A stretch of DNA of 41,588 bases, from the NCBI GenBank assembly GCA_964347475.1, contig CAYFYY010000035.1:1-41588 (forward strand). Direction: 5' to 3'. Below, in pieces: positions 34,112-41,588 of the stretch. Source of the stretch: GCA-020356105 sp964347475. Lineage in GTDB: Bacteria > Pseudomonadota > Alphaproteobacteria > UBA8366 > JADFVY01. Under the pieces are notes generated by a model. It saw nothing but the letters and a program-made list of their open reading frames with translations, did not search any database and was not told the origin of the DNA. Each line of letters starts with the position of its first letter. Position 1 is the stretch's first letter. The position numbers were made by a program, and so were the translations under genes.

Positions 34112-35500
34112 GTGGCGCGCGGCGGACACCGCTTCGATGCGACGATTCTGAGGGAATACGATATACGGGGAGTCGTCGGAGAGAATCTGACAACAGCGGA
34201 CGCGGCGGCGGTCGGTCGGACGCTGGCCACCCTCGTCGCCCGCAACGGTGGCGGCTCTGTGGCCGTCGCTTATGACGGGAGGATGAGCTCGCCGGAACTT
34301 GAGGCGGCGCTGGTCGACGGGATAACGGCAACCGGCCTGATTGCGCGTCGGATCGGGCGGGGCCCGACCCCTGCGCTTTATTTCGCGACCAAAGTGCTGG
34401 ATGTCGATGCGGGCATTATGGTGACAGGTTCCCACAATCCGCCGGGCCATAACGGCTTCAAGATGACGCTCAACGGGCAGCCGTTCTGGGGCGCGGATAT
34501 CCAGCGCCTCGGCGAAGCCGCCGCGCGCGGCGACTGGATCGACGGGTCCGGCCGCGCCGAGGACGTCGACATAATTCCGGATTACGTCGCACGGCTGCGC
34601 ACCGGCTATACGGCAGACCGCCAACTGTGTGTTGTCTGGGACCCAGGCAATGGGGCGGCCGGCGACGTCGTCGTCAATCTGGTATCGCAGTTACCGGGTC
34701 GGCACGTCCTGCTCAACGAGGCGATCGACGGGACCTTTCCCGCACATCATCCGGACCCGACTGTGGAGGCAAATCTCGTCCAGCTGATAGAGGCCGTACG
34801 CGAACATCGTGCCGACGCTGGTGTCGCCTTTGATGGCGACGGCGACAGGATCGGCGTGATCGATGGACAGGGGCGAATCCTGTGGGGCGACCAGATACTG
34901 GCGCTGCTGGCACGGGATGTGCTGGCGCGACATCCAGGGGCGCCGATCCTGGCGGATGTCAAGGCCAGCAAAATGCTCTTCGACGAGATCGCACGGCTTG
35001 GCGGCAAGCCGGTCATGTGCCCGACCGGGCACTCCATCATCAAGGCACGCATGGCGGAGCTCGCGGCGCCGCTTGCCGGAGAGATGAGCGGCCATATCTT
35101 CATCGCGGACAACTATTTCGGATACGATGACGGGATCTATACGGCGGTGCGGGTGCTCGATCTGATCGCCGCGTCCGGCGTTCCGTTGGCGGTTCTGCGC
35201 GACAGTCTTCCTGCCATGGTCAATACGCCGGAGATCCGCATCGACGTTGACGAAGCGCGCAAGTTTCTGATCGTTGCCGAGGTCAAGGGGCGACTGGTGG
35301 CCGACGCAAAGAAATCGGTGGACGACACCGACGGTGTACGGGTTACGACGACAGACGGCTGGTGGCTGCTTCGCGCATCGAACACGCAGAGTGCGCTCGT
35401 CGTCCGGTGTGAGGCGGGCGACGACGACGCGTTGTCCCGGCTGAAGTCGGAAATCTCGGAACAGCTGTCGCTTTCGGGTGTCACGCCGCCCGCCTTTTGA
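34112..35500 (+). CDS. algC: Phosphomannomutase / phosphoglucomutase
   Basis: 462 residues of the alpha-D-phosphohexomutase family. Domain 1 has YDIRGV and the phosphoserine loop VTGSHNPPGHNGFKM. The metal site is AFDGDGDRIGVID. The sugar-recognition loop is GEMSGHIF, and the phosphate-binding loop near the end is LLRASNTQSALVVRCEA. These fit the dual-specificity AlgC/PMM-PGM type. It supplies glucose-1-phosphate for GalU and mannose-1-phosphate for GDP-mannose. GTG 34112 is the start, with GGAGGGAA ahead inside the ugd 3' end. Gene symbol by family; the substrate balance is not predictable. Confidence 0.92.
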   Translation: MARGGHRFDATILREYDIRGVVGENLTTADAAAVGRTLATLVARNGGGSVAVAYDGRMSSPELEAALVDGITATGLIARRIGRGPTPALYFATKVLDVDAGIMVTGSHNPPGHNGFKMTLNGQPFWGADIQRLGEAAARGDWIDGSGRAEDVDIIPDYVARLRTGYTADRQLCVVWDPGNGAAGDVVVNLVSQLPGRHVLLNEAIDGTFPAHHPDPTVEANLVQLIEAVREHRADAGVAFDGDGDRIGVIDGQGRILWGDQILALLARDVLARHPGAPILADVKASKMLFDEIARLGGKPVMCPTGHSIIKARMAELAAPLAGEMSGHIFIADNYFGYDDGIYTAVRVLDLIAASGVPLAVLRDSLPAMVNTPEIRIDVDEARKFLIVAEVKGRLVADAKKSVDDTDGVRVTTTDGWWLLRASNTQSALVVRCEAGDDDALSRLKSEISEQLSLSGVTPPAF

Positions 35501-35532
35501 GGGAACGGGCTGCACTCCTGGCGACGAACGCG

Positions 35533-36843
35533 CTAGCGGACCAGGCTGGCGCTACGGAACTCACCGGTGTCAGCTATGGCAAGGCAGGGGATGCCATGCC
35601 GGGTCAGCTGCTGGCACGAGAAATGTGCCTCGCTCTCGGACAGTCCGGTTAGGCGGGCGCGAAACATGCGCTGACCACCGCGGATAACCTGCGTCACCAG
35701 GACACGGGCGTGTCCAAGCAGTGACGGGAATCTCTCCGCAGCGTGCGTCGCCGCTTCCATGGCTGGCGGCGCGCTGTGATAGGCGCCGACCTGGATTGCC
35801 CATGCGCCATCGAGACCGGAATGGGCCTCCTCGTCGACCATGTCATCTTCCGACATCTGGCCGGCCGCATCCGCTTGCGGCTCTGGCGCCCTTACGCTGC
35901 GCAGCACGACGTCGAACGCGGACGCGCCCGACGGGTCCGTCACGTATGGCAATGCCGACGTTTCCGGTTGCGGATCCTCATCTTCCGACACTTGGAACCC
36001 GTAATCGAGCATTGTGGCCATCATCCATTCGCGCCGCTCGACACTCTTGCCGCCAAGAACCACTCCAATGAGCCGACGCCCATTGCGGACCGCGGAGGCC
36101 ACGAGATTGAATCCCGCTTGCCGGATGTATCCGGTCTTGACGCCGTCAATGCCCGCATAGGATGCCAGCATCGTGTTGTGGTTGCGAAATTCACGGCCAT
36201 GCCAGACGAACGTCTCGGTGGAAAACAGCTGGTACTGGCTCGGGAAATCCCGAATCAAGGCGCGGGCGAGCCGCGCCATGTCGCGTGCGGTCGTCGTCTG
36301 TTCGGGGTGATGCAGGCCCGAGGCATTGCGGAACACCGTCCCCGTCATCCCCAGCGAACGCGCACGCTCCGTCATGCGTCGGGCAAACTCGGCTTCGGAT
36401 CCGGTCAGGGCCTCGGCAAGAACCACCGAAGCGTCGTTGGCCGATTTCGTGACCAAAGCGAGGACAGCGTCCTCCACCCGAATTGTCCTGCCGCGGCGCA
36501 GCCCGAGACGCGAGGGCCTCTGGTGCGCGGCCTGTCGCGAAACATTCAGTCGCTGGCCCGCCTTCAGGCGGCCATCGCGCAGGGCCTCGAACACCAGGTA
36601 AAGGGTCATCATCTTGGTCAGCGAAGCCGGCGGGTGCAGCGCGTCGGCTCGATACGCATAGTGAACCGTTCCGGTGTCCGCATCGATGACAAGCGCCGCG
36701 GACTCGGCCAGCGCGGGTCGCGAGGCGGCGAAGGCGAAGGCGTGGACCAGCAGTATGATGGCGAGCTTTACGTGCTGGCGGCGGAAGGTGCTAGGCGTGC
36801 CGGTTCGGCAGTTCCTGACGTCCAGAAATGGCCCGCTTTTCAT
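35533..36843 (-). CDS. D-alanyl-D-alanine carboxypeptidase with C-terminal SPOR domain
   Basis: 436 residues with a long basic N-region and a signal peptide ending SRPALAES. The penicillin-binding motifs are PASLTKMM (nucleophile serine), SAND and the KTGYIRQAG triad member, as in class C low-mass PBPs (DacA/DacF). The last ~80 residues (WAIQVGAYHSAPPAMEAA onward) form a SPOR domain, which binds denuded septal glycan and so should send the enzyme to division sites. The reaction trims the terminal D-Ala from peptidoglycan stems. ATG 36843 is the only reasonable start before the signal sequence, with a weak ribosome site. It converges on the phosphomutase gene 32 bases away. Confidence 0.92.
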   Translation of the reverse strand: MKSGPFLDVRNCRTGTPSTFRRQHVKLAIILLVHAFAFAASRPALAESAALVIDADTGTVHYAYRADALHPPASLTKMMTLYLVFEALRDGRLKAGQRLNVSRQAAHQRPSRLGLRRGRTIRVEDAVLALVTKSANDASVVLAEALTGSEAEFARRMTERARSLGMTGTVFRNASGLHHPEQTTTARDMARLARALIRDFPSQYQLFSTETFVWHGREFRNHNTMLASYAGIDGVKTGYIRQAGFNLVASAVRNGRRLIGVVLGGKSVERREWMMATMLDYGFQVSEDEDPQPETSALPYVTDPSGASAFDVVLRSVRAPEPQADAAGQMSEDDMVDEEAHSGLDGAWAIQVGAYHSAPPAMEAATHAAERFPSLLGHARVLVTQVIRGGQRMFRARLTGLSESEAHFSCQQLTRHGIPCLAIADTGEFRSASLVR

Positions 36844-36957
36844 TGTTTTCCAAGGTTGTTGTGTGTCCCCGACGCAATGATCAACAGAACTGGTTAACAA
36901 ATTGTTGCCACAATTGCAACCTTTCCGGGCAGCGCGACCGGCTGACCGATCCGGCAC

Positions 36958-36983
36958 AAAAAACCGCCCCTGCGAGGGGCGGT
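36958..36983 (-). terminator. Rho-independent terminator of rpmG
   Basis: On the minus strand, ACCGCCCCT / AGGGGCGGT form a perfect nine-base stem (36963-36971 with 36975-36983) around a three-base loop and are followed by a run of six T (36958-36963). It lies 27 bases beyond the rpmG stop, and before the dacA-like gene's promoter region. Confidence 0.85.
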
Positions 36984-37010
36984 ATCTGGTGGCAGACGCG
37001 TGGTACCGGT

Positions 37011-37178
37011 CTACTTGATCTTGGCTTCCTTGAAGGTCACGTGCTTGCGAGCCACCGGATCGTATTTCCGAAACTGCAGCTTTTCGGTCTGGGTGCGCGG
37101 ATTCTTCTTGGTGACGTAGTAAAACCCGGTCCCGGCGGAACTCACCAGTCGGATCAGTACAGTATTCGGCTTTGCCAT
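37011..37178 (-). CDS. rpmG: 50S ribosomal protein L33
   Basis: 55 residues, the full usual length: AKPNTVLIRLVSSAGTGFYYVTKKN and the C-terminal FRKYDPVARKHVTFKEAKI are diagnostic of bacterial L33. It lacks the CxxC pairs of the zinc-binding form, so it is the C-minus type that does not depend on zinc. The ATG at 37178 gives the exact family start. A clear intrinsic terminator follows. It is a component of the large ribosomal subunit near the tRNA exit site. Confidence 0.97.
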   Translation of the reverse strand: MAKPNTVLIRLVSSAGTGFYYVTKKNPRTQTEKLQFRKYDPVARKHVTFKEAKIK

Positions 37179-37357
37179 GGCGGCCAATCCCAGTCGCAAG
37201 GTTCCGCTCCGGCTAAGACCGAAGCAACGTGTCGGGGAAGATACAGTCGCCGTCCCCTATGTCAAGTCCGCAGTCATGCGATGGTCGATCGGGTTCGGCT
37301 GGATTCGGCCGTCATTAACCATTTATTTGCAGAGTTAAGGGAGATTATGGAGCGTCC

Positions 37358-37378
37358 CGGGATTCGCAGGAAATCCCG
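37358..37378. other. Hairpin in the upstream region of the first outer-membrane barrel gene
   Basis: CGGGATT (37358-37364) and AATCCCG (37372-37378) pair over a seven-base loop, about 40 bases before the ATG at 37419. The position fits a 5' untranslated structure but there is no T-run, so it is not a terminator. Significance is unclear. Confidence 0.3.
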
Positions 37379-37418
37379 CGTACAACGAAGCCGCCAGGAA
37401 TGTGCAAGAGTGACCAAG

Positions 37419-38075
37419 ATGCGACATCCTAGAACGATCATTCTGCCGATTGCGGCCGCTCTTGCTGTTTACAGTGCGCCGATCACGGCATTCGCCCAGG
37501 AATATTACTTGGACCTGCATATCGGCTACAACGTGGTCGACAATGGCGACCTTGAATACGGCCCCGACATTCCAACCTCGTACGAACACCGTCCCGCCTT
37601 TGGCGGTTCCTTTGGCTATATGGCGCAGAACGGATTGCGGCTCGAGGGCGAACTGACCTGGCGCGGCAACGACATCGACAAGATCGCGGGCGCAAACGAT
37701 GGCGGGCGTCTGACCAGCCTGAGCCTGATGATCAATGCGCTTTACGAGCTGGAGATCGGGAACGAGGGCCTGTATGGGTTGGGCCCGACGACCCCGCTAC
37801 GGCCGTATATCGGGATCGGTGGCGGCGGCGCCCGCTACACGATCGAAGCCATCCCCGACCTCGCCGCCGCGCCGGCGATCGACGATCAGACCTACGCCCT
37901 TGCCTATCAGGGCATTGTCGGATTTGGCGTTAACATTTCCGAGAACGCGACGCTGACATTTGATTACCGGTATCTGGTCTCTGAAAATATCAAATTCGCC
38001 GACGCATCGGCCACGTCGTTTGAGATCGATACCGTCCAGTCGACATTCACGCTCGGTTTGCGCACTGTCTTTTGA
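37419..38075 (+). CDS. Small outer-membrane beta-barrel protein (opacity-type), copy 1
   Basis: About 218 residues with a signal peptide ending TAFAQEYY. Alternating amphipathic strands follow: YYLDLHIGYNVV, AFGGSFGYMAQNGLRLEGELTW and TTPLRPYIGIGGGGARY. Near the end, NATLTFDYRYL is followed by a C-terminal aromatic (TLGLRTVF). That final phenylalanine is the signal for BAM insertion. It resembles eight-stranded OmpA/opacity-like barrels (porin family PF13505). ATG 37419 is chosen as the start of the signal peptide; GTG 37410 and ATG 37347 are in-frame alternatives, the last adding a very arginine-rich extension. A related barrel gene follows 116 bases downstream. Confidence 0.8.
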   Translation: MRHPRTIILPIAAALAVYSAPITAFAQEYYLDLHIGYNVVDNGDLEYGPDIPTSYEHRPAFGGSFGYMAQNGLRLEGELTWRGNDIDKIAGANDGGRLTSLSLMINALYELEIGNEGLYGLGPTTPLRPYIGIGGGGARYTIEAIPDLAAAPAIDDQTYALAYQGIVGFGVNISENATLTFDYRYLVSENIKFADASATSFEIDTVQSTFTLGLRTVF

Positions 38076-38191
38076 GGCGCTCCACCACCGTGGCTTCTGT
38101 TATTCGCTGACGACGCTGTTATACTGGTTCGAGACGGGCTCGGCCGACGGTTCCGGCGGACATCAGCGACGGATTTCACGGGAGTATGGGT

Positions 38192-38779
38192 ATGCGCAAG
38201 GTTCTTGGTGCGCTCGCGGCTGTTGCGGTTCTTTCTATTGCCGCTGAAGCGAACGCGGAAGCATGGTATGTGGGCGGATACGGCGGACTTAATTATACGC
38301 ATGACGGCAACGTCAACGCGGCTGGGGTCGACGCGAGCTACGACCTTGGCCTTGCTCTTGGTGCATATGCCGGGTTCTTTGTGCAGGACAACGCCCGCCT
38401 GGAAGCCGATCTGTCCTACCGGGCGAATGATCTCGATTCGCGGGGCGGCGTCGCCATCGCCGGTGAGGCGGAAACGACCGCGTTGCTGGTAAATGCATTG
38501 TTCGACATCTCACTGGAGTCCGCTGTTCAGCCCCATATTGGAGCGGGCATCGGCATCGCCGAAGTGGATTACCGGATCGGCAACGGGCAGTTCGACGACA
38601 CGGTGCTGGCGTTTCAACTGATCGTCGGCGCCGACATCGAAATCGTGCCGGCGACGAACCTGACTTTGGATTATCGGCTGTTTGTGACGGAGGATCTCAA
38701 CGTCGGGGGCGGCGTCGGGTTCGGATCGGTCGAATATATCAACAGCGCGTTCCTGGTGGGTCTCAGAAGATCGTTCTAG
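38192..38779 (+). CDS. Small outer-membrane beta-barrel protein (opacity-type), copy 2
   Basis: 195 residues with a signal peptide ending EANAEAWYVG and the same design as the preceding gene. Shared pieces include GxxxxYGGLNYTHDGN / HIGYNVVDNGD, ARLEADLSYRANDLDS versus RLEGELTWRGNDID, NLTLDYRLFVTEDL versus ATLTFDYRYLVSENI, and a terminal phenylalanine. The two are tandem paralogues that differ by loop lengths. ATG 38192 is chosen because GGGAG lies seven bases upstream; ATG 38186 is an alternative. Function is unknown; surface or envelope-stability roles are usual. Confidence 0.8.
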   Translation: MRKVLGALAAVAVLSIAAEANAEAWYVGGYGGLNYTHDGNVNAAGVDASYDLGLALGAYAGFFVQDNARLEADLSYRANDLDSRGGVAIAGEAETTALLVNALFDISLESAVQPHIGAGIGIAEVDYRIGNGQFDDTVLAFQLIVGADIEIVPATNLTLDYRLFVTEDLNVGGGVGFGSVEYINSAFLVGLRRSF

Positions 38780-38920
38780 AGAGGCCACCGAAGCGGGCGA
38801 CGGCGCGCCGGAGCGGCAAACCCGCGCCGGCAGCCGATCCGGCTGGAGCAGACTGTTGAACGCGCCGCAGGTGTTCGACACGGTAGTGCGATGTCGTTTT
38901 CTGGTATCTGGGAATTTTGA

Positions 38921-39832
38921 ATGGCGCTGCCCCGACATGTCAGAATGGTCGAGGTCGGTCCCCGCGACGGCTTGCAGAACGAGCCCGGGGCGGTGACCAC
39001 CGCGCAGAAGGTCGAGCTCATCGAGCGACTTGCCGATGCCGGGCTGAAAGTCATCGAGTCCGGCAGTTTCGTATCGCCGAAATGGGTGCCGAAGATGGCG
39101 GATACCGCCGCGGTTCTCGCCGGAATAAAGCGGCGGCCGGGTGTTCATTACCCGGTGCTGGTTCCCAACATGAAAGGCCTGGAGGGAGCGCTGGCGTCCG
39201 ACATCACCGAAATCGCCGTGTTCGCGGCTGCGTCGGAAACGTTTTCACAGAAGAACATAAATTGCTCAATCTCGGAGAGCCTCGACCGGTTCGCTCCGGT
39301 CTGTGCATCCGCATTGGCACACGGGGTGCGGGTCCGCGGCTACATCTCCTGCGTTCTGGGCTGCCCGTACGAAGGCGCCGTCGAAATATCCGTCGTAGCT
39401 GATGTCGCCCAGCGTCTGGTGGACCTCGGCTGCTACGAAGTCTCGCTGGGCGATACCATCGGCGTCGGTACGCCGCTGTTGGCGCAGAATATGGTGGATG
39501 CAGTCGCAACGGCGGTGCCGCGGGACAAGATTGCGGTCCATTTCCATGACACCTACGGCCAGGCGCTGGCCAACATCCTGGCGTGCCTCGAACGCGGTGT
39601 TTGCGTCATCGATTCCTCGGTGGCGGGGCTGGGCGGCTGTCCCTATGCCAAGGGGGCAACCGGAAACGTCGCTTCGGAAGACGTCCTCTACATGCTCGAC
39701 GGGATGGGTCTCGACACCGGTGTCGAACTGTCGGCGCTGGTTTCAGCCGGACGCTATATCAGCGAGATCTTGGGTCGCCCGGCCGCCTCCCGGGTTGCTC
39801 GCGCACTTGCCGCCAGGGAAACAGCGGCGTGA
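38921..39832 (+). CDS. Hydroxymethylglutaryl-CoA lyase
   Basis: 303 residues of the HMGL-like TIM-barrel family. The active-site start is MVEVGPRDGLQNEPG, with the catalytic arginine-aspartate. FVSPKWVPKMADT follows, HFHDTYGQALAN carries metal-ligand histidines, and the loop GLGGCPYAKGATGN carries the catalytic cysteine. The enzyme splits HMG-CoA into acetyl-CoA and acetoacetate in leucine breakdown. In this window no other leucine-degradation genes (MCC, IVD) accompany it. The ATG at 38921 has no strong Shine-Dalgarno. Confidence 0.94.
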   Translation: MALPRHVRMVEVGPRDGLQNEPGAVTTAQKVELIERLADAGLKVIESGSFVSPKWVPKMADTAAVLAGIKRRPGVHYPVLVPNMKGLEGALASDITEIAVFAAASETFSQKNINCSISESLDRFAPVCASALAHGVRVRGYISCVLGCPYEGAVEISVVADVAQRLVDLGCYEVSLGDTIGVGTPLLAQNMVDAVATAVPRDKIAVHFHDTYGQALANILACLERGVCVIDSSVAGLGGCPYAKGATGNVASEDVLYMLDGMGLDTGVELSALVSAGRYISEILGRPAASRVARALAARETAA

Positions 39833-39919
39833 ATCGACCGAGTCGGTTGACGCGATTCACGCGATTGGGCAGGCTTCAACAGTGATTCGCGAAAGGATCG
39901 TGCGGGGACGACGGGCGCG

Positions 39920-40093
39920 ATGCTGGTCAAGATGGAGGGGCTCGATGTCGTCGTGGCCGACGACAGCGAGCAGATGCGTGCATATCACCGATCCGTACTC
40001 GAGATGATCGGAGCCGTCCGCATCCGCGAAGCGTGCGACGGTGAAGAGGCGTTCGCAGCAATCTGCAGCGAAGTTCCAGACCTGCTGATCACG
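39920..40093 (+). CDS. Response regulator receiver domain, N-terminal part before the assembly gap
   Basis: 58 codons from ATG 39920 to the N run. It reads LDVVVADDSEQMRAYHRSVLEMIGAV, with the paired acidic residues of CheY-type receivers, then ACDGEEAFAAICSEVPDLLIT. The phosphoacceptor aspartate would come next but lies beyond the gap. ATG 39932 is an alternative start. The frame (position mod 3) differs from that of the sequence after the gap, and the gap size is unknown. Adjacent sequence suggests that it and the part after the gap are from two paralogous receivers (see findings). Confidence 0.7.
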
Positions 40094-40103
40094 NNNNNNN
40101 NNN
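40094..40103. other. Assembly gap of ten N
   Basis: A run of ten N interrupts the response regulator. Both sides contain the same 20-base word TTCCAGACCTGCTGATCACG (ending at 40093 and at 40159), but the sequences before the word differ. The gap is therefore likely to stand for an unknown, possibly larger, missing segment. Confidence 0.95.
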
Positions 40104-40487
40104 GGCATTGAAAGCATCCAGGACCTGGCGATGAAGGAAATTCCAGACCTGCTGATCACGGATTACGGAATGGCGCCGGACGACGGAGTCGATCTGACGC
40201 TGGCTGTGCGCGACGAGTCGCGCAGTCCCAATCCGTATCTGCCGGTGATCATGGTGACGGCCTATACCGACAAGCGTCATATGGGGAAGGCGCGCGATGC
40301 CGGTGTGAGCGGGCTGCTTCACAAACCGGTCACGCCACTGGCACTCTCGCGCAGCATCGCCAACGTGATAGACGATGCGCGCCCGTTCATCCGGACCCGA
40401 GCCTATTTCGGCCCGGATCGGCGCACCCGAACGGCCGTGGAGATCCGCAACGAACGCCGCGCGCCCCCGTCTGGCGGCAGGTCATGA
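40104..40487 (+). CDS. Response regulator receiver domain, C-terminal part after the assembly gap
   Basis: 127 codons in frame from the gap to TGA at 40487. GIESIQDLAMKEIPDLLIT is followed by DYGMAPDDG, which contains the phosphoacceptor aspartate. The conserved threonine region is VIMVTAYTDK, and the lysine region is LLHKPVTPLAL. The tail FIRTRAYFGPDRR and the basic end RNERRAP are seen in alphaproteobacterial stand-alone receivers. No DNA-binding output domain follows. It probably relays phosphate within a signalling network; the partner kinase is not in the window. Start and first residues are hidden by the gap. Confidence 0.75.
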   Translation, partial: GIESIQDLAMKEIPDLLITDYGMAPDDGVDLTLAVRDESRSPNPYLPVIMVTAYTDKRHMGKARDAGVSGLLHKPVTPLALSRSIANVIDDARPFIRTRAYFGPDRRTRTAVEIRNERRAPPSGGRS

Positions 40488-40933
40488 CCGATCCGCGCAG
40501 GCCGGCCACGCTCAATCTTGTCAAGCTCGCCGTCGGGATCGAGACCCCCGAGCACTTGGCACAGGTGCAGAAACGGCGCCTCCGAGAGGTCGGCGCCGCG
40601 GGCGGCAGTCTGTGCCATGTGACGCGGAATGTGCCGCGGCGCAGCGCAGAGCTGCTCGCCGGCGGCTCCATTTACTGGGTCATCAAAGGGCGTATACGGG
40701 TGCGCCAACGTCTCGTCGGCATCGAAGCGGACACCGACCGCGAAGGGCGTCGGCGCTGCCGGCTCGTCCTCGACCCTCAGCTGGTCGCCGTGGAGGCTTG
40801 GCGCTGCCGGGCGTTTCAAGGCTGGCGCTACCTGCTGCCCGAAAACACGCCGCCCGATATCGGATTCGCGGAGGCAGATGCCGCGCTTCCGCAAGGTCTG
40901 GCGGAAGAATTGCGTGAACTGGGGCTGCTCTGA
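40484..40933 (+). CDS. DUF1489 family protein
   Basis: 149 residues. LNLVKLAVGIETPEHL, GGSIYWVIKGRIRVRQ, CRLVLDPQLVAVEAWRCRAFQGWRYL and the end ELRELGLL match the DUF1489 pattern seen in alphaproteobacteria. The function is unknown. The start overlaps the stop of the response regulator by four bases (ATGA), so the two are probably translated together. There is no signal peptide or membrane helix; the protein looks cytosolic and basic. Confidence 0.88.
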   Translation: MTDPRRPATLNLVKLAVGIETPEHLAQVQKRRLREVGAAGGSLCHVTRNVPRRSAELLAGGSIYWVIKGRIRVRQRLVGIEADTDREGRRRCRLVLDPQLVAVEAWRCRAFQGWRYLLPENTPPDIGFAEADAALPQGLAEELRELGLL

Positions 40934-41184
40934 CGGGCAGATGTATTGAAATCCGGGAGAAAAACCCCAGATATGGGATGTTCGCCGCCGTGCCGCACGG
41001 CAATGCGAATTTCCTCAATTTGGTGCTGGACAAACGCCACGGACGGTCATATATGTGTGTCCGCCGGTTGGGACGGACGCCGTCGGCAAGCGACGGGTAG
41101 CGACGTCCGGCAGAGCGTGGTGCGAAACGCCGCGCTATGATGTGTCGGGCACAGCGGTCGGCCACTGGCTCGGTAAGAATATAG

Positions 41185-41250
41185 AACCCGTTTTCGGGGC
41201 TTCGGCCCGGGAGTCGGGTTGGCGATGGGGGGTCGGGAGAGCCCGACTTT
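41185..41250 (+). terminator. Stacked hairpins, possible terminator upstream of the rRNA promoter
   Basis: AACCCG (41185-41190) pairs with CGGGTT (41215-41220) around an inner GGGC-TTCG-GCCC stem-loop (41197-41208). A second stem GTCGGG-AGAG-CCCGAC (41232-41247) is followed by TTTGTTGT. They could end transcription from the DUF1489 side before the rRNA promoter. Confidence 0.4.
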
Positions 41251-41266
41251 GTTGTCGCTGCGTTTT

Positions 41267-41296
41267 TTGACATTGTGTTTTATGAGAAGGGATACG
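41267..41296 (+). promoter_or_regulatory. Candidate rRNA operon promoter
   Basis: TTGACA at 41267-41272 is a perfect -35, preceded by a T-run. With an 18-base spacer the -10 would be GATACG (41291-41296), only a partial match. A start near 41303 would leave a leader of about 215 bases before the mature 16S. The -35 is convincing; the -10 is not. Confidence 0.45.
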
Positions 41297-41519
41297 CGGG
41301 CGGCGGTCTGTGTCGTCGGTTCCCAATGCGCGGCATCGTATGATGCCGGGCGGGGGGAGCCGATGGAGTCCGAAACCTCAAGGTCCTGTTGCCCGATATC
41401 CTTTACTTACATGTGCCAACCGCACGGTCGTGCGACAGCACGGCGGTGCGTGCCATGTGATTTTGGGTGACGGGATCCTGTCATTCGTGTCCGAGCCTTC
41501 GGGGTCGGGTGCGAAGCAG

Positions 41520-41588
41520 CAACTTGAGAGTTTGATCCTGGCTCAGAACGAACGCTGGCGGCATGCCTAACACATGCAAGTCGAACGG
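41520..41588 (+). rRNA. rrs: 16S ribosomal RNA, 5' end (partial)
   Basis: The sequence from about 41520 has the universal 16S start AACTTGAGAGTTTGATCCTG, followed by GGCTCAG, CGAACGCTGGCGGCATGCC and TAACACATGCAAGTCGAACG. The GGCATGCCTAACACATG wording is typical of Alphaproteobacteria. The gene runs off the right edge, so only about 69 bases are seen. Confidence 0.97.

Larger units (their letters stand above)
40934..41519. other. 586-base gene-free leader of the rRNA operon
   Basis: It holds a double hairpin near 41185-41247, a TTGACA element at 41267, and then about 230 bases of leader to the 16S start. Short open frames here look like noise. No tRNA is seen. Confidence 0.7.

Noticed and set aside
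41310..41570. Short open frames in the rRNA leader
   Set aside because: They run into 16S rRNA and have no ribosome site or coding character.

Overview
The window is a high-GC alphaproteobacterial chromosome segment. The evidence is a MipZ division-positioning ATPase, a DUF1489 protein, membrane J-proteins of the Tim14/Pam18 type, and a 16S rRNA 5' end (from about 41520) that reads as alphaproteobacterial. A Rhodospirillales-like member is my best guess, by gene content only. Most of positions 600-25800 is very GC-rich. The first ~470 bases are visibly less so, and the stretch from about 25800 to the right edge is moderately less so.

Region by region. 1-467 (-) is the 5' end of a sulfotransferase gene that leaves the window. 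613-7557 (+) holds an MsbA-type ABC exporter, bifunctional PutA, a CPA2/KefB-type antiporter and a MAPEG protein. 7649-10376 is a zinc uptake unit: a Zur-type palindrome, a possible 36-residue membrane peptide, then znuC-znuB-znuA. 10377-13575 is a ferric iron importer (substrate-binding protein and fused permease, no ATPase gene) behind a Fur-type box. 13907-15871 holds a membrane-anchored M23 peptidase and a methyltransferase with an FNR/FixK-type box upstream. 15880-20063 (-) is a complete ugpBAEC glycerol-3-phosphate importer. 20619-25771 holds a leucine-dehydrogenase-like enzyme, a nucleoside hydrolase, an acyl-CoA synthetase and a dienoyl-CoA-reductase-like SDR.

25779-28479 (-) is a compact run of three predicted lipoproteins: a metzincin-like metallopeptidase followed by two tandem paralogues of a family I do not recognise. 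It is divergent from mipZ. 28568-35500 (+) runs mipZ, a VWA-like protein, two tandem membrane J-proteins, galU, ugd and phosphomannomutase/phosphoglucomutase. This joins division-site control, a possible chaperone module and sugar-nucleotide synthesis for envelope polysaccharide. 35533-37178 (-) holds a SPOR-tailed D,D-carboxypeptidase and rpmG. 37419-40933 (+) holds two small outer-membrane barrels, HMG-CoA lyase, a response regulator broken by a 10-N gap, and a DUF1489 protein. An rRNA operon leader and the first bases of 16S rRNA close the window.

Best candidates for something undescribed are (a) the three-lipoprotein operon and (b) the VWA-J-J cassette between mipZ and galU. The sequence around the N gap suggests that two paralogous response regulators have been merged in the assembly. 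Two palindromic repeat families sit in the intergenic spaces. All coordinates come from reading the sequence; no database search was possible.
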